Below, one piece after another: positions 17,885 through 28,033 of a stretch of DNA of 64,000 bases (positions are counted from its first letter, which is position 1; the number at the start of each line of letters is the position of its first letter). A model generated the notes under the pieces. That model was not told the DNA's origin. It saw nothing but the letters and a program-made list of their open reading frames with translations, and did no database searches. Where the stretch lies: the NCBI RefSeq assembly GCF_000717025.1, contig NZ_JNXG01000002.1, positions 124,001 to 188,000 on the forward strand, given 5' to 3'. This DNA is from Streptomyces atroolivaceus (lineage in GTDB: Bacteria; Actinomycetota; Actinomycetes; Streptomycetales; Streptomycetaceae). Made by a program: the position numbers and the translations under genes.

Positions 17885-18862
17885 TCACGCCGCTCTGCGC
17901 GCGGCGTACTCCGCGATGTCCCGCATCGGCGGCCTCTCCTCCGTGTCCACCGCATGGGTGTGCGGGACGAATCCGGAGGGCCCCCGCTCGAACTGGGTGA
18001 TCTCGGGCCGTACGAGCGGCCCCCGGGAGAGCCTCAGCTGCGCCGTGCGGTAGATGGTGGCCGCCATCCGGCCGAGGGCCTGGCCGTCCTGGTGGCGGTG
18101 CCTGCGTACGCCCACGTCGACCTGGGCCAGCGCGTCCAGGCCGACCGTGTGCAGCGCGTCGACGAGGAGGCCCAGCTCCACTCCGTAACCGACCGGGAAG
18201 GGGAGCCGCTCCAGCAGCGAGCGCCGCACCGCGTATTCGCCGCCCAGCGGCTGGACGAAGCCGGCCAGGAGGGGCCAGTGCAGATTGAGCAGCGGACGGG
18301 CCACCAGCTCGGTCACCCGGCCACCCTGGCCCGCGGTTTCGCCCAGCGGCCGGTCGTACATGGCCTTCACGAACTGGACCGAGGGGTCGGTCAGCAGCGG
18401 GCCGACGATCCCGGAGACGAAGTCCGCGGAGAAGTCCTTGAGGTCCGCGTCGACGAAGCAGACGACATCCCCGCTGGTCACCATCAGTGACCGCCACAGG
18501 ACCTCGCCCTTGCCGGGGAGGGCGGGGATCCGGGGGAGTACCGCGTCCCGGTGCACGACCCGGGCGCCCGCCCGCCGTGCGGCTCCGGCGGTGTCGTCGG
18601 CCGATCCGGAGTCGATCACCACCAGCTCGTCGACGAGCTGGACCTTCTCCATCAGCTCGCGCCGGATCTCCGTGACGATCGCGCCGACCGTGGCCTCCTC
18701 GTTCAGCGCGGGCAGGACGACGCTCACGCGCGAGCGGTGCGGATCCCTCGCCCGCGCGGCCGTCAGCCGGTCGAGCGGGCGGTCGGCGGCGGACCAGGAA
18801 CGCCTGGTCAGCCAGCGTTCCACCTCTTCCAGCACGGTCGGTACTCCCTGTATGTGATCCAT
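17885..18862 (-). CDS. gpgS: glucosyl-3-phosphoglycerate synthase (GT81)
   Basis: The 325-residue glycosyltransferase has the GT-A features of GpgS: VVLPALNEEATVG, VVIDSGSADDTA, GKGEVLWRSL, the metal-binding DxD region CFVDADLKDF, and GGEYAVRRSLLERLPFPVGYGVE. It transfers glucose from an NDP-glucose to 3-phosphoglycerate, the first step to glucosylglycerate, a compatible solute and in mycobacteria a primer of methylglucose lipopolysaccharides. The adjacent trehalose genes suggest a shared osmotic/nitrogen-stress role. No GpgP phosphatase gene is next to it. Confidence 0.88.
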   Translation of the reverse strand: MDHIQGVPTVLEEVERWLTRRSWSAADRPLDRLTAARARDPHRSRVSVVLPALNEEATVGAIVTEIRRELMEKVQLVDELVVIDSGSADDTAGAARRAGARVVHRDAVLPRIPALPGKGEVLWRSLMVTSGDVVCFVDADLKDFSADFVSGIVGPLLTDPSVQFVKAMYDRPLGETAGQGGRVTELVARPLLNLHWPLLAGFVQPLGGEYAVRRSLLERLPFPVGYGVELGLLVDALHTVGLDALAQVDVGVRRHRHQDGQALGRMAATIYRTAQLRLSRGPLVRPEITQFERGPSGFVPHTHAVDTEERPPMRDIAEYAARRAA

Positions 18863-18981
18863 CTCGCGGGTCGGACGACTATCTCAACCGTCCAGTGCTT
18901 CGGTTACAGTCTTGAACAACGCGGATGGCCCTCGCATGTCGGGGTCGGTCCGCGGACAAACGCCCGGATCCATGGTCCGGT

Positions 18982-19092
18982 GCCATAGCGCTCATCCAGA
19001 GGGACTGAGGGAACGGCCCGTTGAAGTCCCGGCAACCCTCCTGCCGACCGCGAGGTCACGGTGGGGAAGGTGCCAATTCCGTCTTGTGGCGA
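18982..19092 (+). ncRNA. SAM riboswitch (S-box, SAM-I/IV class) in the thrC leader
   Basis: The leader carries the conserved S-box core in order: CCAGAGGGACTGAGGGA (kink-turn strand), CGGCCCGTTGAAG, CCCGGCAACC, a variable stem (GACCGCGAGGTC), and AAGGTGCCAATTCCGTC. The outer helix can form between GCCATAG at 18982 and CTTGTGGC ending at 19090. Downstream, GAGGAG (19112-19117) can pair with CCTCC (19124-19128), so the expression platform probably hides the ribosome site rather than terminating. High SAM should lower thrC-cysO expression. Confidence 0.85.
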
Positions 19093-19134
19093 AATACGTC
19101 GCAAGGAAGATGAGGAGAAAGGGCCTCCGCCATC

Positions 19135-20433
19135 ATGGCCGTGCAGACAGTTGTAGCGAACACCAATTCTTCCGCCGTGGACCTCGGTCCCGCATCGGCG
19201 CTTTCCTGCCGCGAATGCGGCGAGCGTTTCGAGCTCGGTCCGATCTTCGCCTGTGCGTCCTGTTTCGGGCCGCTCGAGGTGGCGTACGACCTGCCGAGCG
19301 GCTCCCCCGAAGAGCTGAAGAAGCGCATCGCCGAGGGACCGAACAACATCTGGCGCTACGCGCCGCTGCTGCCCGTCCCCTCCGACGTCGCGGACAAGCC
19401 CAACATCAACCCCGGTTTCACGAAGCTGGTCAAGGCCGACAACCTCGCCCGCGAGCTGGGCGTGACCGGCGGCCTGTACGTCAAGGACGACTCCGGCAAC
19501 CCGACGCACTCCTTCAAGGACCGTGTCGTCGCCATCGCCGTCGAGGCCGCCCGCGCCTTCGGATTCACCACCCTCTCCTGCTCCTCCACCGGCAACCTCG
19601 CCGGTGCGGTGGGTGCCGCCGCGGCCCGCGCCGGCTTCCGGTCCTGCGTGTTCATCCCGCACGACCTGGAGCAGGGCAAGGTCGTCATGGCCGCGGTGTA
19701 CGGCGGCGAGCTGGTCGGCATCGAGGGCAATTACGACGACGTCAACCGCTTCTGCTCGGAGCTCATCGGCGACCCGCTCGGCGAGGGCTGGGGCTTCGTC
19801 AACGTCAACCTCCGCCCGTACTACGGCGAGGGTTCCAAGACCCTGGCGTACGAGATCTGCGAGCAGCTCGGCTGGCAGCTGCCCGACCAGCTCGTCATCC
19901 CGATCGCGTCCGGCTCGCAGCTCACCAAGATCGACAAGGGTCTCCAGGAGCTGATCAAGCTCGGCCTCGTCGAGGACAAGCCGTACAAGATCTTCGGCGC
20001 CCAGGCCGAGGGCTGCTCTCCGGTGTCCACCGCCTTCAAGGCCGGCCACGACGTCGTGCGCCCGCAGAAGCCGAACACCATCGCCAAGTCCCTGGCGATC
20101 GGCAACCCTGCCGACGGCCCGTACGTCCTGGACATCGCCCGGCGCACCGGTGGTGCGGTGGAGGACGTCAACGACGAGCAGGTCGTCGACGCGATCAAGC
20201 TGCTGGCCCGTACCGAGGGCATCTTCGCGGAGACCGCGGGCGGGGTGACGGTCGGCGTGACGAAGAAGCTGATCGACGCCGGTCTGCTCGACCCGTCGCT
20301 GACCACCGTCGTCCTGAACACCGGCGACGGGCTGAAGACGCTCGACGCGGTCGCCCCCACGACCGGCCTGTCGGCGACGATCCGGCCCAGCCTGGACGCG
20401 TTCCGCGACGCGGGCCTCGCCGCCGCCAACTGA
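19135..20433 (+). CDS. thrC: threonine synthase
   Basis: The 432-residue PLP enzyme has an N-terminal zinc-ribbon-like segment (CRECGERFELGPIFACASCFGPLEV), the PLP-lysine motif NPTHSFKDRVV, and the phosphate-binding SSTGNLAGAVGAAA. It converts O-phosphohomoserine to threonine. Length and domain order are those of the class-II actinobacterial enzyme. The transcript leader carries a SAM riboswitch, and a CysO-type sulfur carrier gene follows 28 bases after the stop with a GAAGGA ribosome site, so the two are one operon ended by the hairpin at 20787-20829. Confidence 0.93.
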   Translation: MAVQTVVANTNSSAVDLGPASALSCRECGERFELGPIFACASCFGPLEVAYDLPSGSPEELKKRIAEGPNNIWRYAPLLPVPSDVADKPNINPGFTKLVKADNLARELGVTGGLYVKDDSGNPTHSFKDRVVAIAVEAARAFGFTTLSCSSTGNLAGAVGAAAARAGFRSCVFIPHDLEQGKVVMAAVYGGELVGIEGNYDDVNRFCSELIGDPLGEGWGFVNVNLRPYYGEGSKTLAYEICEQLGWQLPDQLVIPIASGSQLTKIDKGLQELIKLGLVEDKPYKIFGAQAEGCSPVSTAFKAGHDVVRPQKPNTIAKSLAIGNPADGPYVLDIARRTGGAVEDVNDEQVVDAIKLLARTEGIFAETAGGVTVGVTKKLIDAGLLDPSLTTVVLNTGDGLKTLDAVAPTTGLSATIRPSLDAFRDAGLAAAN

Positions 20434-20461
20434 CCACCCGAGACCGAAGGAAGGCACCCAC

Positions 20462-20737
20462 ATGAGCGTCAAGGTCCGTATCCCCACCATCCTCCGCACC
20501 TACACGGGCGGTCAGGCCGAGGTCCCGGCCGAGGGTGCGACCCTCTCCGAGGTCATCGCGTCCCTGGAGCAGAACCACCCGGGCATCGGTGCCCGCGTCC
20601 TGGACGACCAGGGCAAGCTGCGCCGCTTCGTCAACGTGTACGTCAACGACGACGACGTGCGCTTCGAGGGCGGCCTGGACGCGAAGACCCCGGACGGCGC
20701 CGGTGTCTCGATCATCCCGGCCGTCGCCGGAGGCTGA
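20462..20737 (+). CDS. cysO: MoaD/ThiS-type sulfur carrier protein, CysO-like
   Basis: The 91-residue ubiquitin-like protein closely follows mycobacterial CysO (VKVRIPTILRTYTGGQ, RRFVNVYVNDDDVRF, IIPAVAGG) and ends in the diglycine that is adenylated and thiocarboxylated. CysO-COSH donates sulfide to O-phosphoserine-type acceptors in an alternative cysteine route, and in some Streptomyces relatives feeds sulfur into natural products. No cysM or mec gene is adjacent, so its activating enzyme (MoeB/MoeZ type) and acceptor synthase are elsewhere. Co-transcription with thrC puts it under the SAM riboswitch. Confidence 0.88.
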   Translation: MSVKVRIPTILRTYTGGQAEVPAEGATLSEVIASLEQNHPGIGARVLDDQGKLRRFVNVYVNDDDVRFEGGLDAKTPDGAGVSIIPAVAGG

Positions 20738-20786
20738 TCGCCGCACGGTCACGGGCCCGCTCGGCTGCCCGAATGCACAGCGTGAA

Positions 20787-20829
20787 CAGAATGGCCCCCT
20801 CCGCGAGAGAAGCGGAGGGGGCCATTCTG
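20787..20829 (+). terminator. strong terminator after thrC-cysO
   Basis: An 18-bp perfect stem (CAGAATGGCCCCCTCCGC and complement) with a 7-base loop GAGAGAA directly follows cysO. Confidence 0.85.
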
Positions 20830-21183
20830 CATGGTTGAGCACGGTACAGTTGGGGAAGTCCCCGCAGCTGCCCGTGCCGCCCGCATATGAGAATGCGCCC
20901 GGCCGCGACAAGAAGCAGCCAAAGTACGTGAACCCCTTGCGGCATAAGCGGCCTTTGTCAGGCCCGACTTGCCCTGGAATCCCATGAATTCCTCCTATGC
21001 GTGCGGTCACGTGTGCCCAGAATTCTCGTCCGATTGACCTGTTGCAGAGGGCAGTTGGGCAGATACATTCGGCCGCGGTCGACGCGTTCCGGCGCACGCC
21101 ACCCTCTCCTGTCGGAGGGTGAGTTCTGACCCGGGCCCGCGAAGTGCGGTCTCGTGCAAGGGCCAGTAATAGGGGAGTTAGGC
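20830..21183 (+). other. 354-base leader/intergenic region before the cold-shock gene
   Basis: No coding frame with normal codon use is seen. A 7-bp stem CACCCTC/GAGGGTG (21100-21121) lies about 60 bases before the ATG, and TTGACC occurs at 21035 without a convincing -10 element. A long structured 5' leader is usual for csp mRNAs. A small RNA cannot be excluded. Confidence 0.35.
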
Positions 21184-21390
21184 ATGGCTCAGGGCACCGT
21201 CAAGTGGTTCAACGCGGAGAAGGGGTACGGCTTCATCGCGGTCGACGGTGGTGCGGATGTTTTCGTCCACTACAGCGCGATCCAGATGGACGGGTACCGC
21301 ACCCTCGAAGAGGGTCAGCGAGTTGAATTCGAGATCTCGCAGGGCCAGAAGGGGCCGCAGGCGGACATGGTCAAGCTCGCCGTCGGCTGA
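21184..21390 (+). CDS. CspA-family cold-shock protein
   Basis: The 68-residue protein is a single cold-shock domain with both RNA-binding motifs (KGYGFIAV and VFVHYSAI) preceded by [10 protein letters not shown]. It binds single-stranded RNA/DNA as an RNA chaperone. ATG 21184 follows AGGGGAGTTAGGC, giving GGGGAG 6 bases upstream. In Streptomyces this paralogue sits between thrC-cysO and groEL2. It has its own very stable terminator at 21424-21465. Confidence 0.93.
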   Translation: MAQGTVKWFNAEKGYGFIAVDGGADVFVHYSAIQMDGYRTLEEGQRVEFEISQGQKGPQADMVKLAVG

Positions 21391-21423
21391 GCTCGGCGCG
21401 GTCGGCCAACGACACCACTCACA

Positions 21424-21465
21424 CACGTGAGGCCCGCACTCCCACCGGAGTGCGGGCCTCACGTG
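21424..21465 (+). terminator. terminator after cold-shock gene
   Basis: A perfect 19-bp stem (CACGTGAGGCCCGCACTCC and complement) with a 4-base loop CACC separates the csp transcript from groEL2. Confidence 0.85.
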
Positions 21466-21509
21466 CGTCCCCGTCCCTCCCGGAGGTTGTCCACAACCGG
21501 GGGGTGAAG

Positions 21510-21536
21510 CTTGCACTCGCGGGGGTCGAGTGCTAA
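21510..21536. promoter_or_regulatory. CIRCE element 1 (HrcA operator) of groEL2
   Basis: CTTGCACTC, nine bases, then a perfect GAGTGCTAA. The left half matches 7 of 9 positions of the CIRCE consensus TTAGCACTC. HrcA represses groE at this site in actinobacteria. Confidence 0.85.
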
Positions 21537-21545
21537 TCATTGGCG

Positions 21546-23321
<1,776 letters not shown>

Positions 23322-23364
23322 TCCTCGGATCAGCAGCTCCAGGCAGTACCCGCAGTATCCGTAC

Positions 23365-23402
23365 GACGCCGGCCCCCGGGACTCTTCCCGGGGGCCGGCG
23401 TC
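23365..23402 (+). terminator. terminator after groEL2
   Basis: GACGCCGGCCCCCGGG pairs perfectly with its complement across the loop ACTCTT, 44 bases after the stop codon. Confidence 0.85.
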
Positions 23403-23478
23403 GTTCTCCCGTACGGGGCCGAGGCGCGGCCGGCACGCGCGGGAGCGGCCTCGCCGCACCGCTCGCCGTCGCCGTTCA

Positions 23479-23541
23479 CCGGCCTTCCGGCCTCCCGGCC
23501 TCCCGGCCTTCCGGCCGGCCTTCCGGCCTTCCGGCCTCCCG
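23479..23541. repeat. 8-bp tandem repeat (CCGGCCTY)n
   Basis: Seven copies of CCGGCCTT/CCGGCCTC in two runs (four, a CCGG spacer, then three). It lies in the non-coding stretch between groEL2 and the GH81 gene, where no gene is recognised. Confidence 0.85.
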
Positions 23542-23719
23542 AGCGCTGGGCCGCCCGGGGCGGGGCGAAGGCTCCGGCCGGTCGGCCATCGAGCCGCGTG
23601 GACCGTCGTCGGCGCGCGTCCGACCAGCGAGCAGGCGGACCAGCCGTAACCCGGGTTCCGGGGGCGGGCGTGGCGGCCGGCCCCAGGGGCCGCACGGCCG
23701 GGCAGCGGGGCAGCTCGTT

Positions 23720-23731
23720 GAGAGCGCTCTC
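23720..23731. promoter_or_regulatory. LacI-type operator, distal site of the GH81 gene
   Basis: Perfect palindrome GAGAGCGCTCTC with the central GCGC typical of LacI-family sites of Streptomyces. It is the same 12-mer as the proximal site 151 bases downstream, so repression by looping is possible. Confidence 0.7.
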
Positions 23732-23830
23732 GAAATCTGCGGCCGATTCGGTCTCCGTCGCCCTCTCTCCGTCAAGACTCGAACGCATGGCGACTTTGCG
23801 TAGACCCAACTCCCTTGTGTGTCAGCTCTA

Positions 23831-23860
23831 TTGACACTTACGTTTCAAAGGTTTTACGTT
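23831..23860 (+). promoter_or_regulatory. HrdB-type promoter of the GH81 gene
   Basis: TTGACA (23831-23836), an 18-base spacer and TACGTT (23855-23860). The predicted start point (about 23867) falls directly before the proximal operator, so repressor binding would block initiation. The remaining bases between groEL2's terminator and here hold only the 8-bp repeat and the distal operator. Confidence 0.75.
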
Positions 23861-23870
23861 CCTGGCACTT

Positions 23871-23882
23871 GAGAGCGCTCTC
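23871..23882. promoter_or_regulatory. LacI-type operator, proximal site of the GH81 gene
   Basis: GAGAGCGCTCTC, in the context TTGAGAGCGCTCTCGAA shared exactly with the distal site, at the predicted transcription start. Confidence 0.75.
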
Positions 23883-23916
23883 GAACGCTCCGACCCCCCA
23901 TGACGAGGTGCTGCCC

Positions 23917-26703
23917 ATGCAAGCCTCCCTCTCCAGACCAGCAGCGGCGACGGTCCTGGCCATCGCCCTGGCCGCTGTGGGCCTGGGCCCTGCCGCATCC
24001 CCGGCGGCAGCCGCCACCATCCCCGCGGGCTCCGGCAGCTACACCGACAGCCGCCCCGCCGGTACCTCCGGTCCCACCACCAACACCGGCGCCCCCGTCA
24101 CGCCCAAGCTCACGGCGGCGGCCAAGGACAAGCCGGTCCCGACCAACGACTGGTGGTCCTCCCTCGCCTACCAGCGTTACGGGGACAACCCGTACTCCAC
24201 CCCGATGTACGGACACCCGCTGACCTACCAGGCGACCTCCGGCGGACTGGAGGTCGGCTACCCGACCACGCCCGCCGTCGTCGGGGCGGGCCGCCAGTAC
24301 GAGTACGCGCACAAGGCGGACCTCACCGTCGGCCTCAGCGGTCTGAACTCCCCGGACACCAAGGCCGACGACTGGTCCGACTGGACGGTCACCCCCTACT
24401 GGTCGGACGGCACCCGCACCCTGCGCACGACCATCGGGCACGGCATGCCCTTCGTGTACGCCAAGGGCTCCGGCGGTGACGCCCGCATCACCACGGCCGG
24501 CACCCCCACCGTCTTCGCGGACAACGGCAACGTCCTCGGCGTCACCGTCGCCGGCCACCACTACGCCCTCTTCGCCCCGACCGGCAGCGACTGGGCCGTC
24601 TCCGGCTCCACGATCACCGCGGGCCTCGGCGGCAAGGACTACTTCTCGCTCGCCGTGCTGCCGTCCACGGACGCGCTCGCGACCTACCGGAAGTACGCCT
24701 TCAGCTTCGTCACCGGATCCAAGGTGGCCTGGGAGTCCACCGGCGGCGCGGTCAAGGCGACGTACAGCCTGACCACGGAGGCGAAGGAGGGCACCGAACG
24801 CGGCACGCTCCAGGCGCTCTACCGCCACCAGTGGCTGCACACCACGGACGCGCTCACGCCGTACACGTACGTCTCCCCGCGCGGCACCATGAAGGTGCGG
24901 GAGTCCGCGTCCTTCACCACGAGCCAGAAGAACCAGGGCGTGCTGCCCGCCCTGCCCGCGTCGAGCGGGGTCGACAAGGCGCGGCTGACGGGCTATCTGA
25001 ACGAGGTGGCGAACGCCTCCGACCCGTTCTCCGGGGCCAGTGACACGTACTGGACCGGCAAGGCGCTCGGCCGCCTCGCCCAGCTGGTGCCCGTCGCCGA
25101 CCAGATCGGCCAGACCGGCATCAGGGACAAGCTGCTCGGCCTGATGAAGGGCCGCCTGCAGGAGTGGTTCACGGCGGGCGGAGCCAGTGAGTTCAGCTAC
25201 GACAAGAGCTGGAAGACGCTCACCGGCTACCCGGCCTCCTACGGCAGCGACACCGAGCTGAACGACCACCACTTCCACTACAGCTACTACGTGTACGCGG
25301 CGGCGATCGTCGCCCAGTACGACCAGGCGTGGGCCGCCGACTCCGCCTGGGGCACCATGGTCAAGACGCTGGTGCGGGACGCCGCCAACCCCAGTCGCAC
25401 GGACGCCGCGTACCCGTTCCTGCGCGGCTTCGACGTCTACGCGGGCCACAGCTGGGCCTCCGGCCACCAGGGCTTCGCGGCGGGCAACAACCAGGAGTCC
25501 TCGTCGGAGTCCATCAACCTCAGTGCGGGACTCGTCCTGTGGGGAGCGGCCACGGGCGACACCGGGCTGCGTGACCTCGGCAGCTACCTGCTGACCACCG
25601 AGTCGGAAGCGATCACGCAGTACTGGTTCGACGCCGACCAGCAGGTCTTCCCGGGCTCCTTCGGGCACGACACGGTCGGCATGGTGTGGGGCAGCGGCGG
25701 CGCGTACTCCACCTGGTGGACCGCGAACCCGGAGGAGATCCACGGCATCAATGTCCTCCCCGTCACCGGCGGTTCGCTGCACCTGGCCCGCGAGAAGGCC
25801 GCCATCAAGCGGAACATCGCCGAGATGGAGCGGGAGAACGGCGGGCCGGCCGTCGAGTGGCGCGACCTCCTGTGGGAGTTCGAGTCACTGGCCGATCCGG
25901 CAGCGGCCAAGGCTAAGTGGGACGCGGGCAACGCGGGCTACACCCCGGAGCAGGGTGAGTCCAAGGCGCACACGTACCACTGGATCAGCACGCTCGACAG
26001 CGTGGGCGCGCCCGACCTGACCGTCAGCGGGAACATCCCGACGTCGGCGGTCTTCACCAGGAACGGCGTCCGTACGTACAGCGCCCACAACCACGGTTCC
26101 ACCGCCCGCACCGTCACCTTCTCCGACGGCGCGACCCTCTCGGTGCCGGCCCGTTCCACGGCCACCGGCACGGGTACCGGCGGCGGAGACCCCGACCCGG
26201 ATCCCGAGGAGCCGGGCCCGTCCACCGGCAACACCTTCCGGCTGAAGTCCGGCGGAACCCTCACCACGGCCACGGACGGCACGGCGGGAGCCGACACGCT
26301 GGCCTCGGCCGACGGTGTCAACCGGGACGGCACGCCGTACAGGCCGACGGTCTACGAGATCAAGAAGGTGGACGGAACACTCGCTTCGGGTGCGTCCACC
26401 GCCTTCCGCCTGCGGGTCGACGCGGGTACGAAGGTGGGTCTCGCGCCGCAGGTCAGGGTGAGTTACGACCTCACCGGCGACGGCTCCTTCGACCGGGCCG
26501 AGACCTTCCGCTACTTCGCGACCGACCCGGTCACGGGGTGGGAGGAGTACACCCAGGCCGTGGGCACCAGGTCGGTGACCGGGAGCCTGGGCAACCTCAA
26601 GGGCGGAACGGTCCGCCTGGAGATCTGGAACGCGCTGGGCAACGGCACGTCCCAGGTGCAGACCGGCACGGACGCGGCGGTCGTGAAGATCCCGTTCGTC
26701 TAG
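23917..26703 (+). CDS. secreted GH81 endo-beta-1,3-glucanase with C-terminal CBM56-like module
   Basis: The 928-residue protein has a signal peptide ending near ASPAAA (residue 32), a GH81 catalytic region (about 50-720) with PTNDWWSSLAYQRYGDNPYSTPMYGHPL, DDHHF-like LNDHHFHYSYYVYAAAI, and the catalytic-Glu region GNNQESSSESIN, then a Pro/Asp-rich linker (GGGDPDPDPEEPGP) and a C-terminal beta module (about 800-928) like the beta-1,3-glucan-binding CBM56. It should cleave laminarin or fungal glucan. ATG 23917 (GAGGTG upstream) is forced by the promoter, since any longer frame would start upstream of the -10 element. Two identical operators indicate LacI-type sugar control. Confidence 0.9.
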   Translation: MQASLSRPAAATVLAIALAAVGLGPAASPAAAATIPAGSGSYTDSRPAGTSGPTTNTGAPVTPKLTAAAKDKPVPTNDWWSSLAYQRYGDNPYSTPMYGHPLTYQATSGGLEVGYPTTPAVVGAGRQYEYAHKADLTVGLSGLNSPDTKADDWSDWTVTPYWSDGTRTLRTTIGHGMPFVYAKGSGGDARITTAGTPTVFADNGNVLGVTVAGHHYALFAPTGSDWAVSGSTITAGLGGKDYFSLAVLPSTDALATYRKYAFSFVTGSKVAWESTGGAVKATYSLTTEAKEGTERGTLQALYRHQWLHTTDALTPYTYVSPRGTMKVRESASFTTSQKNQGVLPALPASSGVDKARLTGYLNEVANASDPFSGASDTYWTGKALGRLAQLVPVADQIGQTGIRDKLLGLMKGRLQEWFTAGGASEFSYDKSWKTLTGYPASYGSDTELNDHHFHYSYYVYAAAIVAQYDQAWAADSAWGTMVKTLVRDAANPSRTDAAYPFLRGFDVYAGHSWASGHQGFAAGNNQESSSESINLSAGLVLWGAATGDTGLRDLGSYLLTTESEAITQYWFDADQQVFPGSFGHDTVGMVWGSGGAYSTWWTANPEEIHGINVLPVTGGSLHLAREKAAIKRNIAEMERENGGPAVEWRDLLWEFESLADPAAAKAKWDAGNAGYTPEQGESKAHTYHWISTLDSVGAPDLTVSGNIPTSAVFTRNGVRTYSAHNHGSTARTVTFSDGATLSVPARSTATGTGTGGGDPDPDPEEPGPSTGNTFRLKSGGTLTTATDGTAGADTLASADGVNRDGTPYRPTVYEIKKVDGTLASGASTAFRLRVDAGTKVGLAPQVRVSYDLTGDGSFDRAETFRYFATDPVTGWEEYTQAVGTRSVTGSLGNLKGGTVRLEIWNALGNGTSQVQTGTDAAVVKIPFV

Positions 26704-26713
26704 GCATTTTGGT

Positions 26714-26756
26714 GTGCGGCGGGTCCCGGCCTCTCTCAGGCCGAGGCCCGCCGCAC
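26714..26756. terminator. shared terminator of GH81 and lacI-type genes
   Basis: GTGCGGCGGG/CCCGCCGCAC (10 bp) with an inner CGGCCT/AGGCCG stem. It begins 11 bases after the GH81 stop and overlaps the last codons of the convergent regulator gene. Confidence 0.7.
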
Positions 26757-27776
26757 GAGCGTGGTCGGGGTGATCACGGAGTCCGGGCGGCCTGCCCCCG
26801 TGCGGGCCCTGTCCAGGCCGCTGAGCAGCAGCCGGGCCATCAGCCGGCCCTGGCCCTCGATGTCCTGCCGGACGGTGGTCAGGGGCGGGTCGGTGGTCTC
26901 GGCCACCGAGTCCATGTCGTCGAATCCGACCAGGGCGACCTGCTCGGGCACCGTGATCCCGCGCTCGCGCAGGATCCGCAGGGCGCCCGAGGCCATCAGG
27001 TCGCTGGCCGCGAACACCGCGTCCAGGTCGGGCCGCCGCTCCAGCAGCTGCGCCATCGCCCGTGCCCCGCTCTCCACGGTGAACGCGCCCTCGGCGACGA
27101 GCGTCGGGTCCGTCTCCGGCAGGATGTCCCGGTAACCGTCGAGGCGGTCCATGGCCGAGGTCTGGTCGGGCGGCCCCCCGATGTACGCGATCCGCTCCCG
27201 CCCGAGGCTCCGCAGGTACTGAACGGCTGCCCGCGCCCCGCCCCGGTTGTCGGCGTCCACGTACTGCACGGCCTCTTCACCGGGGCCCGCGGTCCAGCTC
27301 GGCCGGCCTCCGTAGACCGTCGGCACCCCGGCCCGCCGGGTGATCGCGGGCAGCGGGTCGTCGGTGTGCAGGGAGAAGGCGAGGGCCCCGTCGACATGGC
27401 CGCCGGACAGGTAGCGCGCGATCCTGTCGAAGTCCGCGGGACCCTCCACGATCAGCAGCACCAGCTGGGTGTCGTGGGCGGCCAGCTCCTTGCTGATGCC
27501 CCGGAGCTGCTGGGAGAAGAACGGGTCGGAGAAGATCCGGATCTCCGGCTCGGCGATGACCACGGCCACCGCCCCGGTCCGCCGGGTGACCAGCGTCCGG
27601 GCGGCGTGATTGGGGATGTACTGGAGCTCCTCGACCGCCTTGCGCACCTTGTCCACCAGCGGTTTGCGGACTCCGTCACCCCCGTTGACGACCCGGGACG
27701 CCGTGGCACGCGACACGCCCGCCAGCGCCGCGACAGCTTCCAGGGTGGGCCGGGACCCGGGGTGCTGCTCTGGCAA
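26736..27776 (-). CDS. LacI-family transcriptional regulator of glucan/cellulose genes
   Basis: The 346-residue protein has an N-terminal LacI helix-turn-helix (PTLEAVAALAGVSRATASRVVNGG, residues 10-33), the hinge helix LQYIPNHAARTL and a periplasmic-binding-protein-like effector domain (VGFDDMDSVAETTDPPLTTVRQ). The start is TTG 27776: GAGGAG lies 8 bases upstream and no ATG/GTG fits the HTH. It sits between two glucan hydrolase genes, each preceded by GAGCGCTC-centred palindromes, so it probably represses one or both and is released by a beta-glucan oligosaccharide. CebR, encoded elsewhere, is the alternative regulator of the GH9 site. Confidence 0.88.
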   Translation of the reverse strand: MPEQHPGSRPTLEAVAALAGVSRATASRVVNGGDGVRKPLVDKVRKAVEELQYIPNHAARTLVTRRTGAVAVVIAEPEIRIFSDPFFSQQLRGISKELAAHDTQLVLLIVEGPADFDRIARYLSGGHVDGALAFSLHTDDPLPAITRRAGVPTVYGGRPSWTAGPGEEAVQYVDADNRGGARAAVQYLRSLGRERIAYIGGPPDQTSAMDRLDGYRDILPETDPTLVAEGAFTVESGARAMAQLLERRPDLDAVFAASDLMASGALRILRERGITVPEQVALVGFDDMDSVAETTDPPLTTVRQDIEGQGRLMARLLLSGLDRARTGAGRPDSVITPTTLVRRASA

Positions 27777-27866
27777 GGCGGGCGCTCCTCGTTGCTGGGC
27801 GGCGGCACGGGCGGACAGGGTGCCGCCTGGTCGACTACAGCGTAATGCCGGGGTCCGTCACAGGGC

Positions 27867-27880
27867 TGAGAGCGCTTCCA
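27867..27880. promoter_or_regulatory. LacI-type operator upstream of the regulator gene
   Basis: TGAGAGCGCTTCCA keeps the AGAGCGCT core with an imperfect right arm. It lies 91 bases before the regulator's TTG and may serve autoregulation. Confidence 0.6.
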
Positions 27881-27912
27881 ACCAATTGCCGGAGGAGTGG
27901 GCGGCGCCGGGA

Positions 27913-27984
27913 GCGATCCTCCGGACAGAGTCGGCCGCGATCCCCCGGACAGGGCCGGGGGCGATCCTCCGGACAACCCCTGAT
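27913..27984. repeat. three tandem 24-bp direct repeats
   Basis: GCGATCC(T/C)CCGGACA begins at 27913, 27937 and 27961, exactly 24 bases apart; the first 16 bases of each unit are conserved and the rest drifts. It lies in the 321-base space between the lacI-type and GH9 genes, 50 bases before the CebR-type box. Confidence 0.8.
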
Positions 27985-28033
27985 TCTCTGTCATGACCCT
28001 GGCGGAACGCGCGATCCACCTCCACAATGCGAA

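Noticed and set aside
23479..23541. Short repeat as possible CRISPR or binding array
   Set aside because: It is a simple 8-bp slippage tract, CCGGCCTY, with no spacers.
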